A stretch of 64,000 nucleotides of DNA from Lachnospiraceae bacterium (GTDB lineage Bacteria; Bacillota; Clostridia; Lachnospirales; Lachnospiraceae). The notes under the pieces were generated by a model. It did not search any database. It worked only from the letters and a program-made list of their open reading frames with translations, and had not been told where the DNA came from. The position numbers and the translations under genes were made by a program. Shown here piece after piece: positions 33,432-43,073 of the stretch. Location of the stretch: NCBI GenBank assembly GCA_022845895.1, contig AP025573.1, forward strand, positions 3,258,501 through 3,322,500. The letters are read 5' to 3'. How positions within the stretch are numbered: position 1 is the stretch's first letter; each line of letters opens with the position of its first letter.

Positions 33432-33643
33432 AGTAAAGTAGATAGCCGATGGGGAGGTATGGGACAGATGCGCAGGTCTAAGCGGAAGGGACGGAGAATC
33501 CTCACCAGATTCCTTGGCTTGTGGGGTGAGAGCCGCCATCGGCGAACACCCCACAGGCTTAGGAATCTGTGTGATAGTCGCAGTTCCCGGACGCATCGGA
33601 GCATCTGCCCCATACCTCCCCAGCGGCGTCCACTTCACTAAAC
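33432..33643 (-). repeat. ~210-bp structured repeat, copy 2 (inverted)
   Basis: On the minus strand the unit starts GTTTAGTGAAGTGG nine bases after the ABC permease stop and ends CTATCTACTTTACTG. Its main stem pairs GGGGAGGTATGGG with CCCATACCTCCCC. These stem bases differ from copy 1, yet the pairing is kept. The central stem GCCTGTGGGGTG/CACCCCACAAGC also differs from copy 1 while remaining paired. Orientation puts it in the 3' untranslated part of the permease message. Confidence 0.75.
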
Positions 33644-33649
33644 CCCCAG

Positions 33650-36136
33650 TTACTCCGCAAATCTGATACGGTCTATAAGGCTTTGTTTCTTGAAGCTGTT
33701 GTTTACCATATAGGTTATCAATACCTGGACCACAAGGATGATGACTGCCAGGATGATGACCGGCACGGTCGGATATTCATATGTCCTGATGGACATGATG
33801 CTCTCTGCTTTGGCCCAGAGGAAGCAGCCGTATCCTGCGATGCTGCCGGCTCCGACGGATAACAGCAGCGTACCTGCCGTGTAGAACAGCCCTTCCAGCT
33901 GCAGCATACGCACTGTCTGCTTTCCGGACAGTCCGATTGCCTGGAGGACTCCAAGCTCCCGGCGTCTTATATAGACGCTGTTGATCATCGTATTGACAAG
34001 ATTCAGTATGCCGACAAGGCCGAATACGAACAGCAGGCCGTAGCAGCCGTACAGCATATAGCCGATGCTCTTTTCTGACAGTTCATATGCATCCTTCCAC
34101 GTGTTCATCGCAAGGAATTCCTGGCTTTCTACAATCGCTCTTATCTCCTTCGTCACCGCGTCTGCCTTGCCTTTTTCTGTAAATATGATGAAGTCATCTG
34201 TCACGTTATTTTTACAAAGGTCCTGCAACACGGACGACGGCAATGTAAAGCCGCTCCCGGCCAGGCCGTTTGGTGCATCCACGATGGCCGCTATCTTATA
34301 TTCTTTTTTAATGATATCGTCGCCGTCTTCTATGTTAAGGTGTACCTTATCGCCCGTCTTCCAATCGGCACCCGGATACGCTGTTATATATGCCCCGCTC
34401 AGGATGATACCCGTGCCGTCCGTCAGGCTTTCGTCATCCAGAGAGCCGTCTGTTACATAGCGTTCTAATTCTTTCATTGCTGGTTCGCTCAGTCCGCCCA
34501 GACCTGTCACAAGGGGACTTCCGTCATCTTCCTGGAGTTCTTCCATACTTGCGCTTACGCCTGTATAAGTTTCTACCTTTTCCACTCCATCCAATGTTTC
34601 AATCTGTTCTTTCAGCTCTTCGGTAAGTGGATTATTTTTCTGTATATTATGCAGTTCCCGCTCCGGGTGCATCTCATTGCCGCTCTCACTGTCAAGCGTA
34701 ATCTCCACATCTCCGCGGATGGAGTCCATGGTCATCGTCTTCGGGTTCATACAGCTTAATATCGTCGCAACGACTACGAACAGGACTCCGGTTATGCCGA
34801 GCGTGACGATGGTAGCGGTCGTACGTCTCTTGTTTCTGCCCAGATTGGAGGATGTAAGCTTTCGGATATTCAGCTCTGCATAGCCTTTCCGGCACTTTTT
34901 CTTATTCTTCTTATCTGTCCCCTGGAAACGGATTGCCTCGATGGCAGATATCTTGGCTGCCTTCCGCATCGGAAGAAGCAGAGAGATATAGACGGAGACA
35001 AATGCGACGGCGGCGGCCAGAAGCAGTATCCATGGCTTGATAAGCGAGATATCCCCGGCCGCCATCACACGTTTCATCTCATTCGCCATCTCATTTTCAG
35101 ACGCAAGTCCTGACCTGACCATACCATACACAAGAAGCATACCCGTCCCCAGCCCGAGAATCAGTCCCACAGGTATCGCTAAAGCTGCTACCGTAAATCC
35201 CTCGCGGAACACGAGCTGCCTGATCTGCTTTTTTGTGGAGCCTATCGCCTTTAGTTTGCCGTACTCCTGCACCTTGTTCATCATAGATACATAGTAGATG
35301 CTGTATATTGTAAGTATGCCGGCCAGAACGATGACCGCCATCAGGATGATCATACCCCCGTACATAGCGGGATCTATATAGTTGGCCATCAAATATTCCG
35401 AATTGTCGACGATATCTTCTTTACCGATACCATAGCTCTTTCCTACTACCTCCATGCTGTCTTTTATGACATCCGTCGTCTTTCCTTTTGCATCCGCTAT
35501 GGAGAAGTATACCCTGTACTCATGCTCTCCTTCGGAGATGATATCTTCTGCAAATGCCCGAGACACAAACGAGGAATAGATATGCTTTTCCTCTGATTCC
35601 TTCGAATCCTCGGTCATTCCTGTAATCGTAAATTCCTTTTCCACCGCCTGGCCAAGCCCTCCGGCTGTGACTGGCTGGAACGGAACGGTAATCTTGTCCC
35701 CGATTCCTCCTGTAAGTCCCATGGCTTTTAAAAGTCCTTCGGACACGACTATCTCATCCGCCTTTGCCGGCATCTTCCCTTCTTTCAGTTCCAGCCGGTT
35801 CAGCTTAACCGTATTTTCGTCACAGTATATCATGGAAATATTGGCATCTACACCGTCGCATATCATATATGCGGCGTCTTCCCTCAGCCCGGTATCGGAA
35901 AGCCGTGAGTCATCAAGCATCTTATCTGCCGACCTCTCGTCTACATTACGGAACATGCCGTGAAATGTCGGATATACATTATCCACAGCTGCAAACCGGA
36001 GGTCAATCGTGCTGAACACGACAGTCGGTACGGTAGTGAGCAGCATAGCGGTCAGTGCTATCGCTACGCCAATCAGTATGTTCCTGCTCCGGTTGCTCTT
36101 TAGATTGGCAAGTGCTGTCTTCGTAATAATGTTCAT
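33650..36136 (-). CDS. FtsX-type ABC transporter permease (Bce-like module)
   Basis: An 828-residue permease. An N-terminal helix (NILIGVAIALTAMLLTTVPT) is followed by an extracellular domain (~40-255), three helices, a second extracellular region (~465-700) and three C-terminal helices; two FtsX domains are visible. The stop of the ATPase gene and this ATG are contiguous (TAGATG), indicating coupled translation. It belongs with ATPase, kinase and regulator genes upstream in a peptide-antibiotic sensing and detoxification unit (inference from gene order). Confidence 0.9.
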   Translation of the reverse strand: MNIITKTALANLKSNRSRNILIGVAIALTAMLLTTVPTVVFSTIDLRFAAVDNVYPTFHGMFRNVDERSADKMLDDSRLSDTGLREDAAYMICDGVDANISMIYCDENTVKLNRLELKEGKMPAKADEIVVSEGLLKAMGLTGGIGDKITVPFQPVTAGGLGQAVEKEFTITGMTEDSKESEEKHIYSSFVSRAFAEDIISEGEHEYRVYFSIADAKGKTTDVIKDSMEVVGKSYGIGKEDIVDNSEYLMANYIDPAMYGGMIILMAVIVLAGILTIYSIYYVSMMNKVQEYGKLKAIGSTKKQIRQLVFREGFTVAALAIPVGLILGLGTGMLLVYGMVRSGLASENEMANEMKRVMAAGDISLIKPWILLLAAAVAFVSVYISLLLPMRKAAKISAIEAIRFQGTDKKNKKKCRKGYAELNIRKLTSSNLGRNKRRTTATIVTLGITGVLFVVVATILSCMNPKTMTMDSIRGDVEITLDSESGNEMHPERELHNIQKNNPLTEELKEQIETLDGVEKVETYTGVSASMEELQEDDGSPLVTGLGGLSEPAMKELERYVTDGSLDDESLTDGTGIILSGAYITAYPGADWKTGDKVHLNIEDGDDIIKKEYKIAAIVDAPNGLAGSGFTLPSSVLQDLCKNNVTDDFIIFTEKGKADAVTKEIRAIVESQEFLAMNTWKDAYELSEKSIGYMLYGCYGLLFVFGLVGILNLVNTMINSVYIRRRELGVLQAIGLSGKQTVRMLQLEGLFYTAGTLLLSVGAGSIAGYGCFLWAKAESIMSIRTYEYPTVPVIILAVIILVVQVLITYMVNNSFKKQSLIDRIRFAE

Positions 36137-36805
36137 CTACTTCACCACCTTGCCGTCAGCGATAATGATTACCCGGTCCGCCATCTGGGCAATCGTCTCA
36201 TCATGGGTTATCATGACAAGAGTCTGTCCGTATTTATTTACACAGTTTTTCAGGATGGTTATAACTTCCATCTCTGTCTTGGAGTCCAGGTTCCCCGTAG
36301 GTTCGTCCGCGAGGATGATGGCTGGCTTCGAAGCCAGCGCACGAGCAATGGCGACTCGCTGCTTCTGCCCTCCCGACAACGTGTTCGGAAGCGAATGGAG
36401 CTTATCTTCCATCCCTATGCTCCTTACGATATCCATCACGAAATCCTGGTTCACTTTCTTGCCGTCAAGACCGATGGGGAGCACGATATTCTCCCACACG
36501 TTCAGGGCCGGAATCAGATTATAGTCCTGGAATATGAACCCGATTTTTCTTCTTCTGAACACGGCAAGACGCTCATCCTTCAATGCAAAGATATCCCTGC
36601 CTTCGATATATACTTTTCCGGAATCCGGGCGGTCCAGACCGCCAAGCATATGCAGAAGCGTACTCTTGCCGGAACCGGACCGTCCTACGATGGCCGTGAA
36701 TTCTCCTCCCTGCACGCTCAGGTTCGTATGGTCGATTGCCCTGACCGTATTCTCACCTTCTCCATAATACTTTACCAGGTCTTCTGTCTCTAATATTGCT
36801 CTCAT
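36137..36805 (-). CDS. ABC transporter ATP-binding protein (MacB/BceA-like)
   Basis: A 222-residue ATPase of the lipoprotein/antimicrobial-peptide exporter class. Walker A is GRSGSGKST, the signature LSGGQKQRVAIARALA, Walker B ILADEPTGNLDS, and the H-loop MITHDE. Two adjacent ATGs follow AAGGAGTTAT; 36805 has the better spacing, 36808 is the alternative. It is translationally coupled to the downstream permease. Confidence 0.93.
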   Translation of the reverse strand: MRAILETEDLVKYYGEGENTVRAIDHTNLSVQGGEFTAIVGRSGSGKSTLLHMLGGLDRPDSGKVYIEGRDIFALKDERLAVFRRRKIGFIFQDYNLIPALNVWENIVLPIGLDGKKVNQDFVMDIVRSIGMEDKLHSLPNTLSGGQKQRVAIARALASKPAIILADEPTGNLDSKTEMEVITILKNCVNKYGQTLVMITHDETIAQMADRVIIIADGKVVK

Positions 36806-36920
36806 CATATAACTCCTTCCTGCCTTATCAATCATGTCAGCCAGCTTCTGCGCTATCTGTTCTCTACATATCATAATACAGGAATCTTACGAGAACCTTT
36901 CAGTGAACATAACAGTTTTG

Positions 36921-38006
36921 TTATTCTTGGCGGTACGTCTTCTTAGGCAGCATCATCTGGAAGATGGTCCCGCATGTCTTCCCTGCAACGACCCTTATGC
37001 TTCCTCCCTGTTCTTCCAGAATCTGCCTTACAAGATACAGGCCCACCCCAGCCCCTTCGCACGACTCCACCTCAGGCCTGCTGCCACGGTAGAACCTCTT
37101 GAAGATATTCTGGTACTCTTCCTTTGGAATGCCGATACCTTCATCTTCTATCTCTACGAATACATAGGACAACTGAGGAGACACCCTGATTCGGACCATC
37201 GTTCTGTCCGGTGAATACTTCACCGCGTTGTCCAGTACATTGGCAAATGCTTCTGCTGTCCATTTCGTATCGTGGGGAAGCTGCATGTCTTCAAAGTCTT
37301 CCATTTCTATCTCGATATCTTTCATATTTGCTTTCAGATACACGCCGTTCACCGCACGCACGAGCGTCTCTTTGAGGCTTGCCTGTTCCGGATGTATCTG
37401 TATCATGCCAGCCTCCATTCTGGAGAGGTTGGTAAGCGTTCCGGTCAGATATTTGAGCTTCTTAATCTCTCTGGAGCCTCTTGATGCGAACTCCGCACGC
37501 TCCTCGTCTGTAACGTCAGAGTCCTCCAGCAGCTCGAAGCACATGGAAAGCGCTGCAACCGGTGTCTTCAGCTGATGAGAGATATCTGTCACGAGCGCCT
37601 TCGTATTTTCCTTTTCCTCTACCAGGCCGGATTTCAGCCTGCCGAACGCATTGCCCAGCCGTTCCAGCTGCTCTGTAATCTGGGAATGGATTCCTGTTCT
37701 CATGTAATCCGTCTCTGTGCGGTACTCATAATTCCCTTCTTCAAATTGTTCCAGATAACCGGCTATATGGAGATAATTCAGGTATTCTTTTCTGTATTTC
37801 ATATATTGCCATATTCCATTCGCAACGACGGCTCCTGTAAGGAACTTCCAGAAGTAGCGGATCTGGGGGCTTAATATATACATCAATGTAAAGAACGCCA
37901 ACAGGAGCAGCGTTGATAACAGCATGTTGAGGCGAAGTTCCCTTTCCAGCCAGATATATCCTCTCTCTCTTCGCCCCATTATTTTTTCAATACGTCTGTC
38001 GTCCAT
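36921..38006 (-). CDS. Intramembrane-sensing-type histidine kinase (BceS-like)
   Basis: A 361-residue kinase with two N-terminal helices separated by only a few residues (LLSTLLLLAFFTLMYIL; YFWKFLTGAVVANGIW). This lack of an extracellular sensor is typical of Bce-type kinases that read the state of a partner ABC exporter. The H-box is TDISHQLKTPV, the N-box NVLDNAVKYS, and GIGIPKEEYQN follows. The ATG at 38006 overlaps the regulator gene by 28 bases; an ATG at 37979 overlapping the regulator stop is the alternative. Confidence 0.9.
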   Translation of the reverse strand: MDDRRIEKIMGRRERGYIWLERELRLNMLLSTLLLLAFFTLMYILSPQIRYFWKFLTGAVVANGIWQYMKYRKEYLNYLHIAGYLEQFEEGNYEYRTETDYMRTGIHSQITEQLERLGNAFGRLKSGLVEEKENTKALVTDISHQLKTPVAALSMCFELLEDSDVTDEERAEFASRGSREIKKLKYLTGTLTNLSRMEAGMIQIHPEQASLKETLVRAVNGVYLKANMKDIEIEMEDFEDMQLPHDTKWTAEAFANVLDNAVKYSPDRTMVRIRVSPQLSYVFVEIEDEGIGIPKEEYQNIFKRFYRGSRPEVESCEGAGVGLYLVRQILEEQGGSIRVVAGKTCGTIFQMMLPKKTYRQE

Positions 38007-38671
38007 AGGTATCCGATTCCCCTTATATTTTTGATATAGTCGTCTTGGCCGTCTCCGGCAAGCTTCTTTTTCAACCTGCTTATGTTGACCGGCACCGTAT
38101 TGTCGTCTACAAACTGCCCGTCCACATCCCAGACAGCCTCCAGCAGCTGTTCTTTTGAGATGATCTGCTTCGGATGCTCCAGGAAATGTGCCAGAAGCTG
38201 CATCTCCTTTTTGCTCAGAGAAGCCTCCCGGCCCTCGACATACACCTTCATCTCCTTACAGTCTAAAGTGACGCCGCCGGCTGTCAATACGGTCCGCTCG
38301 GTATCTGTGCGCTCCTTCCTGCGCATAAAAGCCTGGACTTTTGAGATAAGCACCATCAGGCTGAAGGGCTTGGTGATATAGTCATCCGCACCCGTATCAT
38401 ATCCGTTCACAATATCCACCTCCTGGTCCAGCGCAGTAAGAAAGAGAATGAATACATCGCTGACTCTGCGTATCTCGCGGCAGAAGTCAAGGCCGTTTCC
38501 ATCCTCCAGTGTAATATCGCTGATGATGAGATCTATCTCATTTCCTGCAAACAGCTTGTGCGCTTCCCCTGCCCCGGAAGCGCACAGCACATGATATCCC
38601 TCTTTCTGAAGCTTTAAGCTGATGCCCCTGCTCAGGCTCTCATCATCTTCCAGCAGTAATATGTTACCCAT
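37979..38671 (-). CDS. OmpR-family response regulator (BceR-like)
   Basis: A 230-residue regulator. The receiver has ILLLEDDESLS, phospho-acceptor Asp in LIISDITLEDG, and Lys in ITKPFS. The C-terminal winged helix (~130-228) shows EASLSKKEMQLLAHFLEHPK and VNISRLKKKL. ATG 38671 follows AGGAAGGAG. First gene of the four-gene module; expected to induce the ABC exporter. Confidence 0.93.
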   Translation of the reverse strand: MGNILLLEDDESLSRGISLKLQKEGYHVLCASGAGEAHKLFAGNEIDLIISDITLEDGNGLDFCREIRRVSDVFILFLTALDQEVDIVNGYDTGADDYITKPFSLMVLISKVQAFMRRKERTDTERTVLTAGGVTLDCKEMKVYVEGREASLSKKEMQLLAHFLEHPKQIISKEQLLEAVWDVDGQFVDDNTVPVNISRLKKKLAGDGQDDYIKNIRGIGYLWTTDVLKK

Positions 38672-38712
38672 AAGCAATACTCCTTCCTATAAGCAGGGAT
38701 GAACCGGGACGC

Positions 38713-40023
38713 TTAAAATGTCAGCTCCATCCGGGTCCCTTTTCCCGGCTCGCTCTCAACACGGATGCCCGCCTCATGTATCAACGCGCCATGCTTTACG
38801 ATAGAAAGTCCGAGACCTGTGCCTCCGCTTTCTTTGGAATGGCTTTTGTCCACTCTGTAGAACCGTTCAAAGATACGTTCCTGCTCCTCTTTTGGTATGC
38901 CGATTCCGGTATCCGTCACTATGACTTTCTTACCTTTGAGCGTGCTGCCGACCCACACGGATACGGAACCGCCCTTCCGGTTATATTTTACAGCATTCTC
39001 ACATATGTTGTAAATCATTTCGTCGAGTATCTGGCGGATGCCTCTGAAGATGACCGGCTCGCCGGTAACTTCTATATGGACGTTCCGGGCCGAAGCCTGG
39101 GGAGAAAGCCTGCTGCAGATCTCCCTAGTGAGCTCATACAGGTTGACTTCTTCCTTCTCCATCTCTACTTTGCCTTCATCCAGCCTGGACAGCTTGATGA
39201 TATCTTCCACAAGCGTGATAAGCCTGCTCGCCTCATTATAGATTCGTTCTGAAAAGACTGCGATGTCTTCCGGCTTTACGAGTCCGTTTTTCATAATCTC
39301 GGCATAGCCGGATATGGATGTCAGTGGTGTCTTTAGCTCATGGGACACATTTGCCGAAAACTCTTTGCGCATATTGGCAACGGCATCTTTTTCTTTGTTC
39401 TGTCTGTCTATGCTTTCAAGCAACGGTCTCAGCTCCTCATACACATCATTATCCAGCGGGTGTTCCAGATTCAGCTCGTTCACCGGGCGGATCAGCCTGT
39501 ACACCTGCCATTTGGACAGCCCCCACGCAAAGAGCAGCATGACCGCCGCAAGACCTCCCATGACCGGCAGGACCTGGACTGCCATCCGGAATGCATTGTC
39601 TATCGTCTTGGATACTCTGAGCACCGTGCCGTCCGGCATCTGAATGGCATAGTAGAACATTTCCTTGCCAAGCGTATCTGACTGCCGGATATCCTGCCCG
39701 CTTCCTTCACGAAGGGCTTCCTTTACCTCCGGTCTGTCCTTATGGTTCTCAAGCGTATATTCATCTTCTTTGGAATCGTAGAGCACATGGCCGTCGCTGT
39801 CTATGAGGGTCACGCGCGTATTCTTTCTGACGGCGTCCATCTCTTCGAGATACGCCGTGCCGGCAGTCTTGACCGCAGCCCGTATATAATCTGCTTCCTG
39901 TCTCGTCTCATCCTCAAGCAGGGTTACCGTCTGCCGGTATACGACCGCGGTCATCACCGCATAGGATATGAGCAGCGTTGTGAATATCACCAGTATCATG
40001 CTCTTCTGTATTCGTCTTCTCAT
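38713..40023 (-). CDS. phoR: Phosphate-type sensor histidine kinase
   Basis: A 436-residue kinase. TM1 spans ~8-28, an extracellular Cache/PAS-like region ~35-150, and TM2 ~150-170. The H-box is SANVSHELKTPLTSISGYAE, the N-box YNICENAVKYNRKG, and the G-boxes TDTGIGIPKEEQER and GTGLGLSIVKHGA. It overlaps the phoB-like gene by four bases and sits at the end of the pst-phoU block, which supports a PhoR role in phosphate limitation. Confidence 0.9.
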   Translation of the reverse strand: MRRRIQKSMILVIFTTLLISYAVMTAVVYRQTVTLLEDETRQEADYIRAAVKTAGTAYLEEMDAVRKNTRVTLIDSDGHVLYDSKEDEYTLENHKDRPEVKEALREGSGQDIRQSDTLGKEMFYYAIQMPDGTVLRVSKTIDNAFRMAVQVLPVMGGLAAVMLLFAWGLSKWQVYRLIRPVNELNLEHPLDNDVYEELRPLLESIDRQNKEKDAVANMRKEFSANVSHELKTPLTSISGYAEIMKNGLVKPEDIAVFSERIYNEASRLITLVEDIIKLSRLDEGKVEMEKEEVNLYELTREICSRLSPQASARNVHIEVTGEPVIFRGIRQILDEMIYNICENAVKYNRKGGSVSVWVGSTLKGKKVIVTDTGIGIPKEEQERIFERFYRVDKSHSKESGGTGLGLSIVKHGALIHEAGIRVESEPGKGTRMELTF

Positions 40024-40709
40024 GCGCCCTTCTCCTGTTCACACATCCGGTATCCCACCCCCCGCACGGTCTCTATCAGCGCGCCGCAAGTTCCGAGCTT
40101 CTGGCGCAGTGTCCTCACATGCACATCCACAGTGCGTGTCTCACCGTCGAAATCATAACCCCATATGTCTTCCAGCAGCTGGTCTCTCGTCAGCACGATA
40201 TTCGGGTTCCGCATCAGCCGCTTCAGCAGTTCATATTCTTTCAGGGTGAGATTTACCGCTTTGCCGTCTGAACGCACTTCATGCTTCTTGATGTCTATCT
40301 CGATATTGCCGAGGGCAATCTTGTCTTCTCTTTTGTAGTCATATTTTGCTGTCCTTCTCAGAACTGCCTTGACTCTTGACACGAGCTCCATCATACCGAA
40401 CGGCTTTGTAACGTAATCGTCGGCACCCGCGTCAAGCCCCATCACCTTGTCGTATTCCGCCCCCTTGGCCGTTACCATGATGACGGGAATCTCCCTCGTC
40501 TTTACAGAGGATTTCAGCCTTTTAAGCAGTTCCATCCCATCTTCACCGGGCAGCATGATATCAAGCAGAACAAGCTCCGGCGTCTCAAGCGCCAGAGCCT
40601 CCAGAAATTCTCTTCCATCTTCAAAACCGCGGGCCTTCATGCCCGTACTTTCCAGCGTATATACTACCAGCTCACGAATGTTGCTGTCATCTTCTACACA
40701 AAATATCAT
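40020..40709 (-). CDS. phoB: PhoB/PhoP-type response regulator
   Basis: A 229-residue OmpR-family regulator. The receiver has MIFCVEDDSNIRE, Asp in LVLLDIMLPGEDG, and YVTKPFGMMELVS. The winged helix shows VNLTLKEYELLKRLMRNPN and TVDVHVRTLRQKLG. ATG 40709 follows AAGGAG; the 23-codon upstream frame is not used. It sits between phoU and phoR and probably activates the pst promoter at ~44965-45013. Confidence 0.93.
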   Translation of the reverse strand: MIFCVEDDSNIRELVVYTLESTGMKARGFEDGREFLEALALETPELVLLDIMLPGEDGMELLKRLKSSVKTREIPVIMVTAKGAEYDKVMGLDAGADDYVTKPFGMMELVSRVKAVLRRTAKYDYKREDKIALGNIEIDIKKHEVRSDGKAVNLTLKEYELLKRLMRNPNIVLTRDQLLEDIWGYDFDGETRTVDVHVRTLRQKLGTCGALIETVRGVGYRMCEQEKGA

Positions 40710-40729
40710 CTTGATACTCCTTTGGCCTC

Positions 40730-41383
40730 TTATATCTTGCTCTCTTTGTGGATGCCCGTGATGGAAAATTCCACCCACTCGGCGATGTTGGTCGCATGGT
40801 CTGCGATTCGCTCCAGGTACTTCGCCACCATAATCAGGTCTATCGCCCTCTTGCCCTTGTCCCCTTTATTTTCGGCTATGAAGTCTATCAGTTCCTGCTT
40901 ATTCTCTACAAACATCATGTCTACTTCATCATCGGACTCCATCACCTTGCGGGACAGTTCCAGATCCTTTTCCACATAGGCGGATACGCTGTCTCTTACC
41001 ATCCTCGCGGCGGCTTCCGACATCTGCCCGATCTTCGGAATCTCGGTGGCTTCCGACATTTTCTCAGAGATAATTATCTCCGCGATGTCCGATGCCTGGT
41101 CGCCGATACGTTCCATGTCTGTAATCATCTTCAGTGCTGCCGATATCTGCCTCAGATCCTTGGCCACCGGCTGTTGCTGAAGCAGGAGTTTCAGGCAGAG
41201 CCTTTCTATGTCTTTTTCCATCTGGTCAATCTCTTCATCTGCCCGGATGACATCTCTGGCTTTTGAGGTGCTCCCTTCCTGAAGCGCTGCTGTCGCCCTG
41301 TTGATTGCTATCTCGCACAATTCTCCTATATGGGTCAGCTGTTCCTTTAACATATCCAGCTGCATATCAAATTTATTTCGCAT
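40730..41383 (-). CDS. phoU: Phosphate signalling complex protein PhoU
   Basis: A 217-residue all-helical protein with two PhoU repeats (FDMQLDMLKEQLTHIGELCE; DMERIGDQASDIAEIII; YLERIADHATNIAEWV). PhoU links the Pst transporter to the PhoR kinase and limits phosphate uptake. It begins one base after the pstB stop. Confidence 0.95.
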   Translation of the reverse strand: MRNKFDMQLDMLKEQLTHIGELCEIAINRATAALQEGSTSKARDVIRADEEIDQMEKDIERLCLKLLLQQQPVAKDLRQISAALKMITDMERIGDQASDIAEIIISEKMSEATEIPKIGQMSEAAARMVRDSVSAYVEKDLELSRKVMESDDEVDMMFVENKQELIDFIAENKGDKGKRAIDLIMVAKYLERIADHATNIAEWVEFSITGIHKESKI

Positions 41384-41384
41384 T

Positions 41385-42134
41385 CTATCCGAACCTCCCT
41401 GTTATATAGTCTTCTGTGCGTTTATCTGACGGTATGGAGAAGAGCTTCTCCGTATCGTTGTATTCAATCACTTCTCCGAGCAGGAAAAACGCAGTATTGT
41501 CAGATACACGGACAGCCTGCTGCATATTGTGCGTTACCATGACAATAGTATAATCTTTTTTCAGTTCCGTCGCAAGGTCCTCTATCTTGGATGTGGAAAT
41601 CGGATCAAGTGCGGAAGTCGGCTCATCCATCAGCAGCACTTCCGGCTGTACCGCCAGTGCCCGCGCGATGCACAGACGCTGCTGCTGCCCTCCGGACATG
41701 CCGAGAGCACTCTTTTTCAGCCTGTCTTTGCATTCCTCCCAGATGGCTGCGTCGCGCAGCGACTTCTCCACAATATCATCCAGCTTCGCCTTTGACCGGA
41801 TGCCATGTGTCCTCGGACCGAACGCGATGTTGTCATATATGCTCATTGGAAACGGATTCGGCTTCTGGAACACCATCCCGACCCGTTTTCTGAGCAGATT
41901 CACATCCATGCCATTAAAAATATTCTCTCCGTCCAGGAAGATGTCTCCCTCGATACGGCAGCCCTCGACAAGATCGTTCATCCTGTTAATGGACTTCAGA
42001 AGCGTAGACTTGCCACAGCCGGACGGACCGATAAACGCGGTAATCTTGTTCTTCTCAATTTCCAGGTTCACATCTTTGAGCGCATGGAAATCATCATAGA
42101 ACAGCTCCAGATTCTTAATACTTAATTTTTCCAT
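41385..42134 (-). CDS. pstB: Phosphate ABC transporter ATP-binding protein
   Basis: A 249-residue ATPase. Walker A is [11 protein letters not shown], the signature [16 protein letters not shown], Walker [13 protein letters not shown], and the H-loop [24 protein letters not shown] is diagnostic for PstB. ATG 42134 is chosen because the protein family starts here; the ribosome site AAAGGAA is 13 bases away, rather far. An in-frame extension through the palindrome upstream is rejected. Confidence 0.95.
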   Translation of the reverse strand: MEKLSIKNLELFYDDFHALKDVNLEIEKNKITAFIGPSGCGKSTLLKSINRMNDLVEGCRIEGDIFLDGENIFNGMDVNLLRKRVGMVFQKPNPFPMSIYDNIAFGPRTHGIRSKAKLDDIVEKSLRDAAIWEECKDRLKKSALGMSGGQQQRLCIARALAVQPEVLLMDEPTSALDPISTSKIEDLATELKKDYTIVMVTHNMQQAVRVSDNTAFFLLGEVIEYNDTEKLFSIPSDKRTEDYITGRFG

Positions 42135-42164
42135 TTTTATATACAATTCCTTTCTTTTTTGAAG

Positions 42165-42200
42165 GGGGTCAGACCCCTGTGCACACAGGGGTCTGACCCC
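42165..42200. repeat. Perfect 16-bp-arm palindrome between pstA and pstB
   Basis: GGGGTCAGACCCCTGT (42165-42180) and ACAGGGGTCTGACCCC (42185-42200) are exact inverted repeats with a 4-base loop, and the arms contain nested GGGGTC/GACCCC repeats. In the pst message it forms a very strong hairpin inside the operon. It could reduce pstB expression, or be an intergenic repeat of the GGGTC type. Confidence 0.85.
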
Positions 42201-42209
42201 TTTCAAAAT

Positions 42210-43073
42210 TTACGCTTTTGTCAGTCTTTTTGCCACTATGCTTGACAATGTATTGATACCCACTACGAGCACGAGCAGTATCACCGCGGTCGCGTATGCC
42301 TGGTTCATGTACAGGCCTTCGCTTGCAAGGTTATACATGTGCACCGCCAGCGTCCTTCCTGATCCCATCACGCTGGACGGCACGTCAGCCACGGACCCGG
42401 CCGTGTATATAAGGGCCGCCGTCTCTCCGACGATACGCCCTACCGCCAGGATAACACCCGCGAGTATGCCGGGCACCGCGGACGGCAGCACGATACGGAA
42501 TACGGTCCGCAGCTTCCCTGCCCCAAGCCCGAAGCTTCCCTCCCTGAAAGAGTCGGGGACAGACTTCAGCGCCTCTTCCGTCGTACGCATAATCAGGGGC
42601 AGTATCATGATCGCGAGCGTGAATGCGCCTGCAAGCAGGGAAAAGCCCCACCCGCATGTCGTCACGAAAAAGAGCATTCCGAACAGTCCATAGACGATGG
42701 ACGGTATTCCGGACAATGTCTCTGTCGTCAGCCGGATGATTCCCACGAAACGGTTGCCCCGGCCCGCATATTCCACAAGGAAGATGGCCGAAAAGATTCC
42801 GAACGGAACTGCGATGAGCAGCGACAGCAGCGTCATGATGACGGTATTGATAAGTGCCGGCATCAGGGACGCATTTTCGGAAGTATATGTGAATGAGAAT
42901 AATGACGGTGTAATATAGGGGACGCCCCGTATCAATATATAGGCGATCAAAAATATCAGCACCGTGAATGTCAGTATGGCGGAAAGCATGACAAGCAGCA
43001 TGACGAGGAAGGAGCCCGGCGTTCTTCTGTATGCTTTAAGCTTCTGCTTGAATGTGACCTGATTGCTACTCAT
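42210..43073 (-). CDS. pstA: Phosphate ABC transporter permease PstA
   Basis: A 287-residue membrane protein with six helices. The binding-protein-dependent permease motif is seen in EEALKSVPDSFREGSFGLGA, followed by ETAALIYTAGSV, typical of PstA. Its start overlaps pstC by eight bases with GGAGG ahead. It is part of the pstSCAB operon. Confidence 0.95.
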   Translation of the reverse strand: MSSNQVTFKQKLKAYRRTPGSFLVMLLVMLSAILTFTVLIFLIAYILIRGVPYITPSLFSFTYTSENASLMPALINTVIMTLLSLLIAVPFGIFSAIFLVEYAGRGNRFVGIIRLTTETLSGIPSIVYGLFGMLFFVTTCGWGFSLLAGAFTLAIMILPLIMRTTEEALKSVPDSFREGSFGLGAGKLRTVFRIVLPSAVPGILAGVILAVGRIVGETAALIYTAGSVADVPSSVMGSGRTLAVHMYNLASEGLYMNQAYATAVILLVLVVGINTLSSIVAKRLTKA

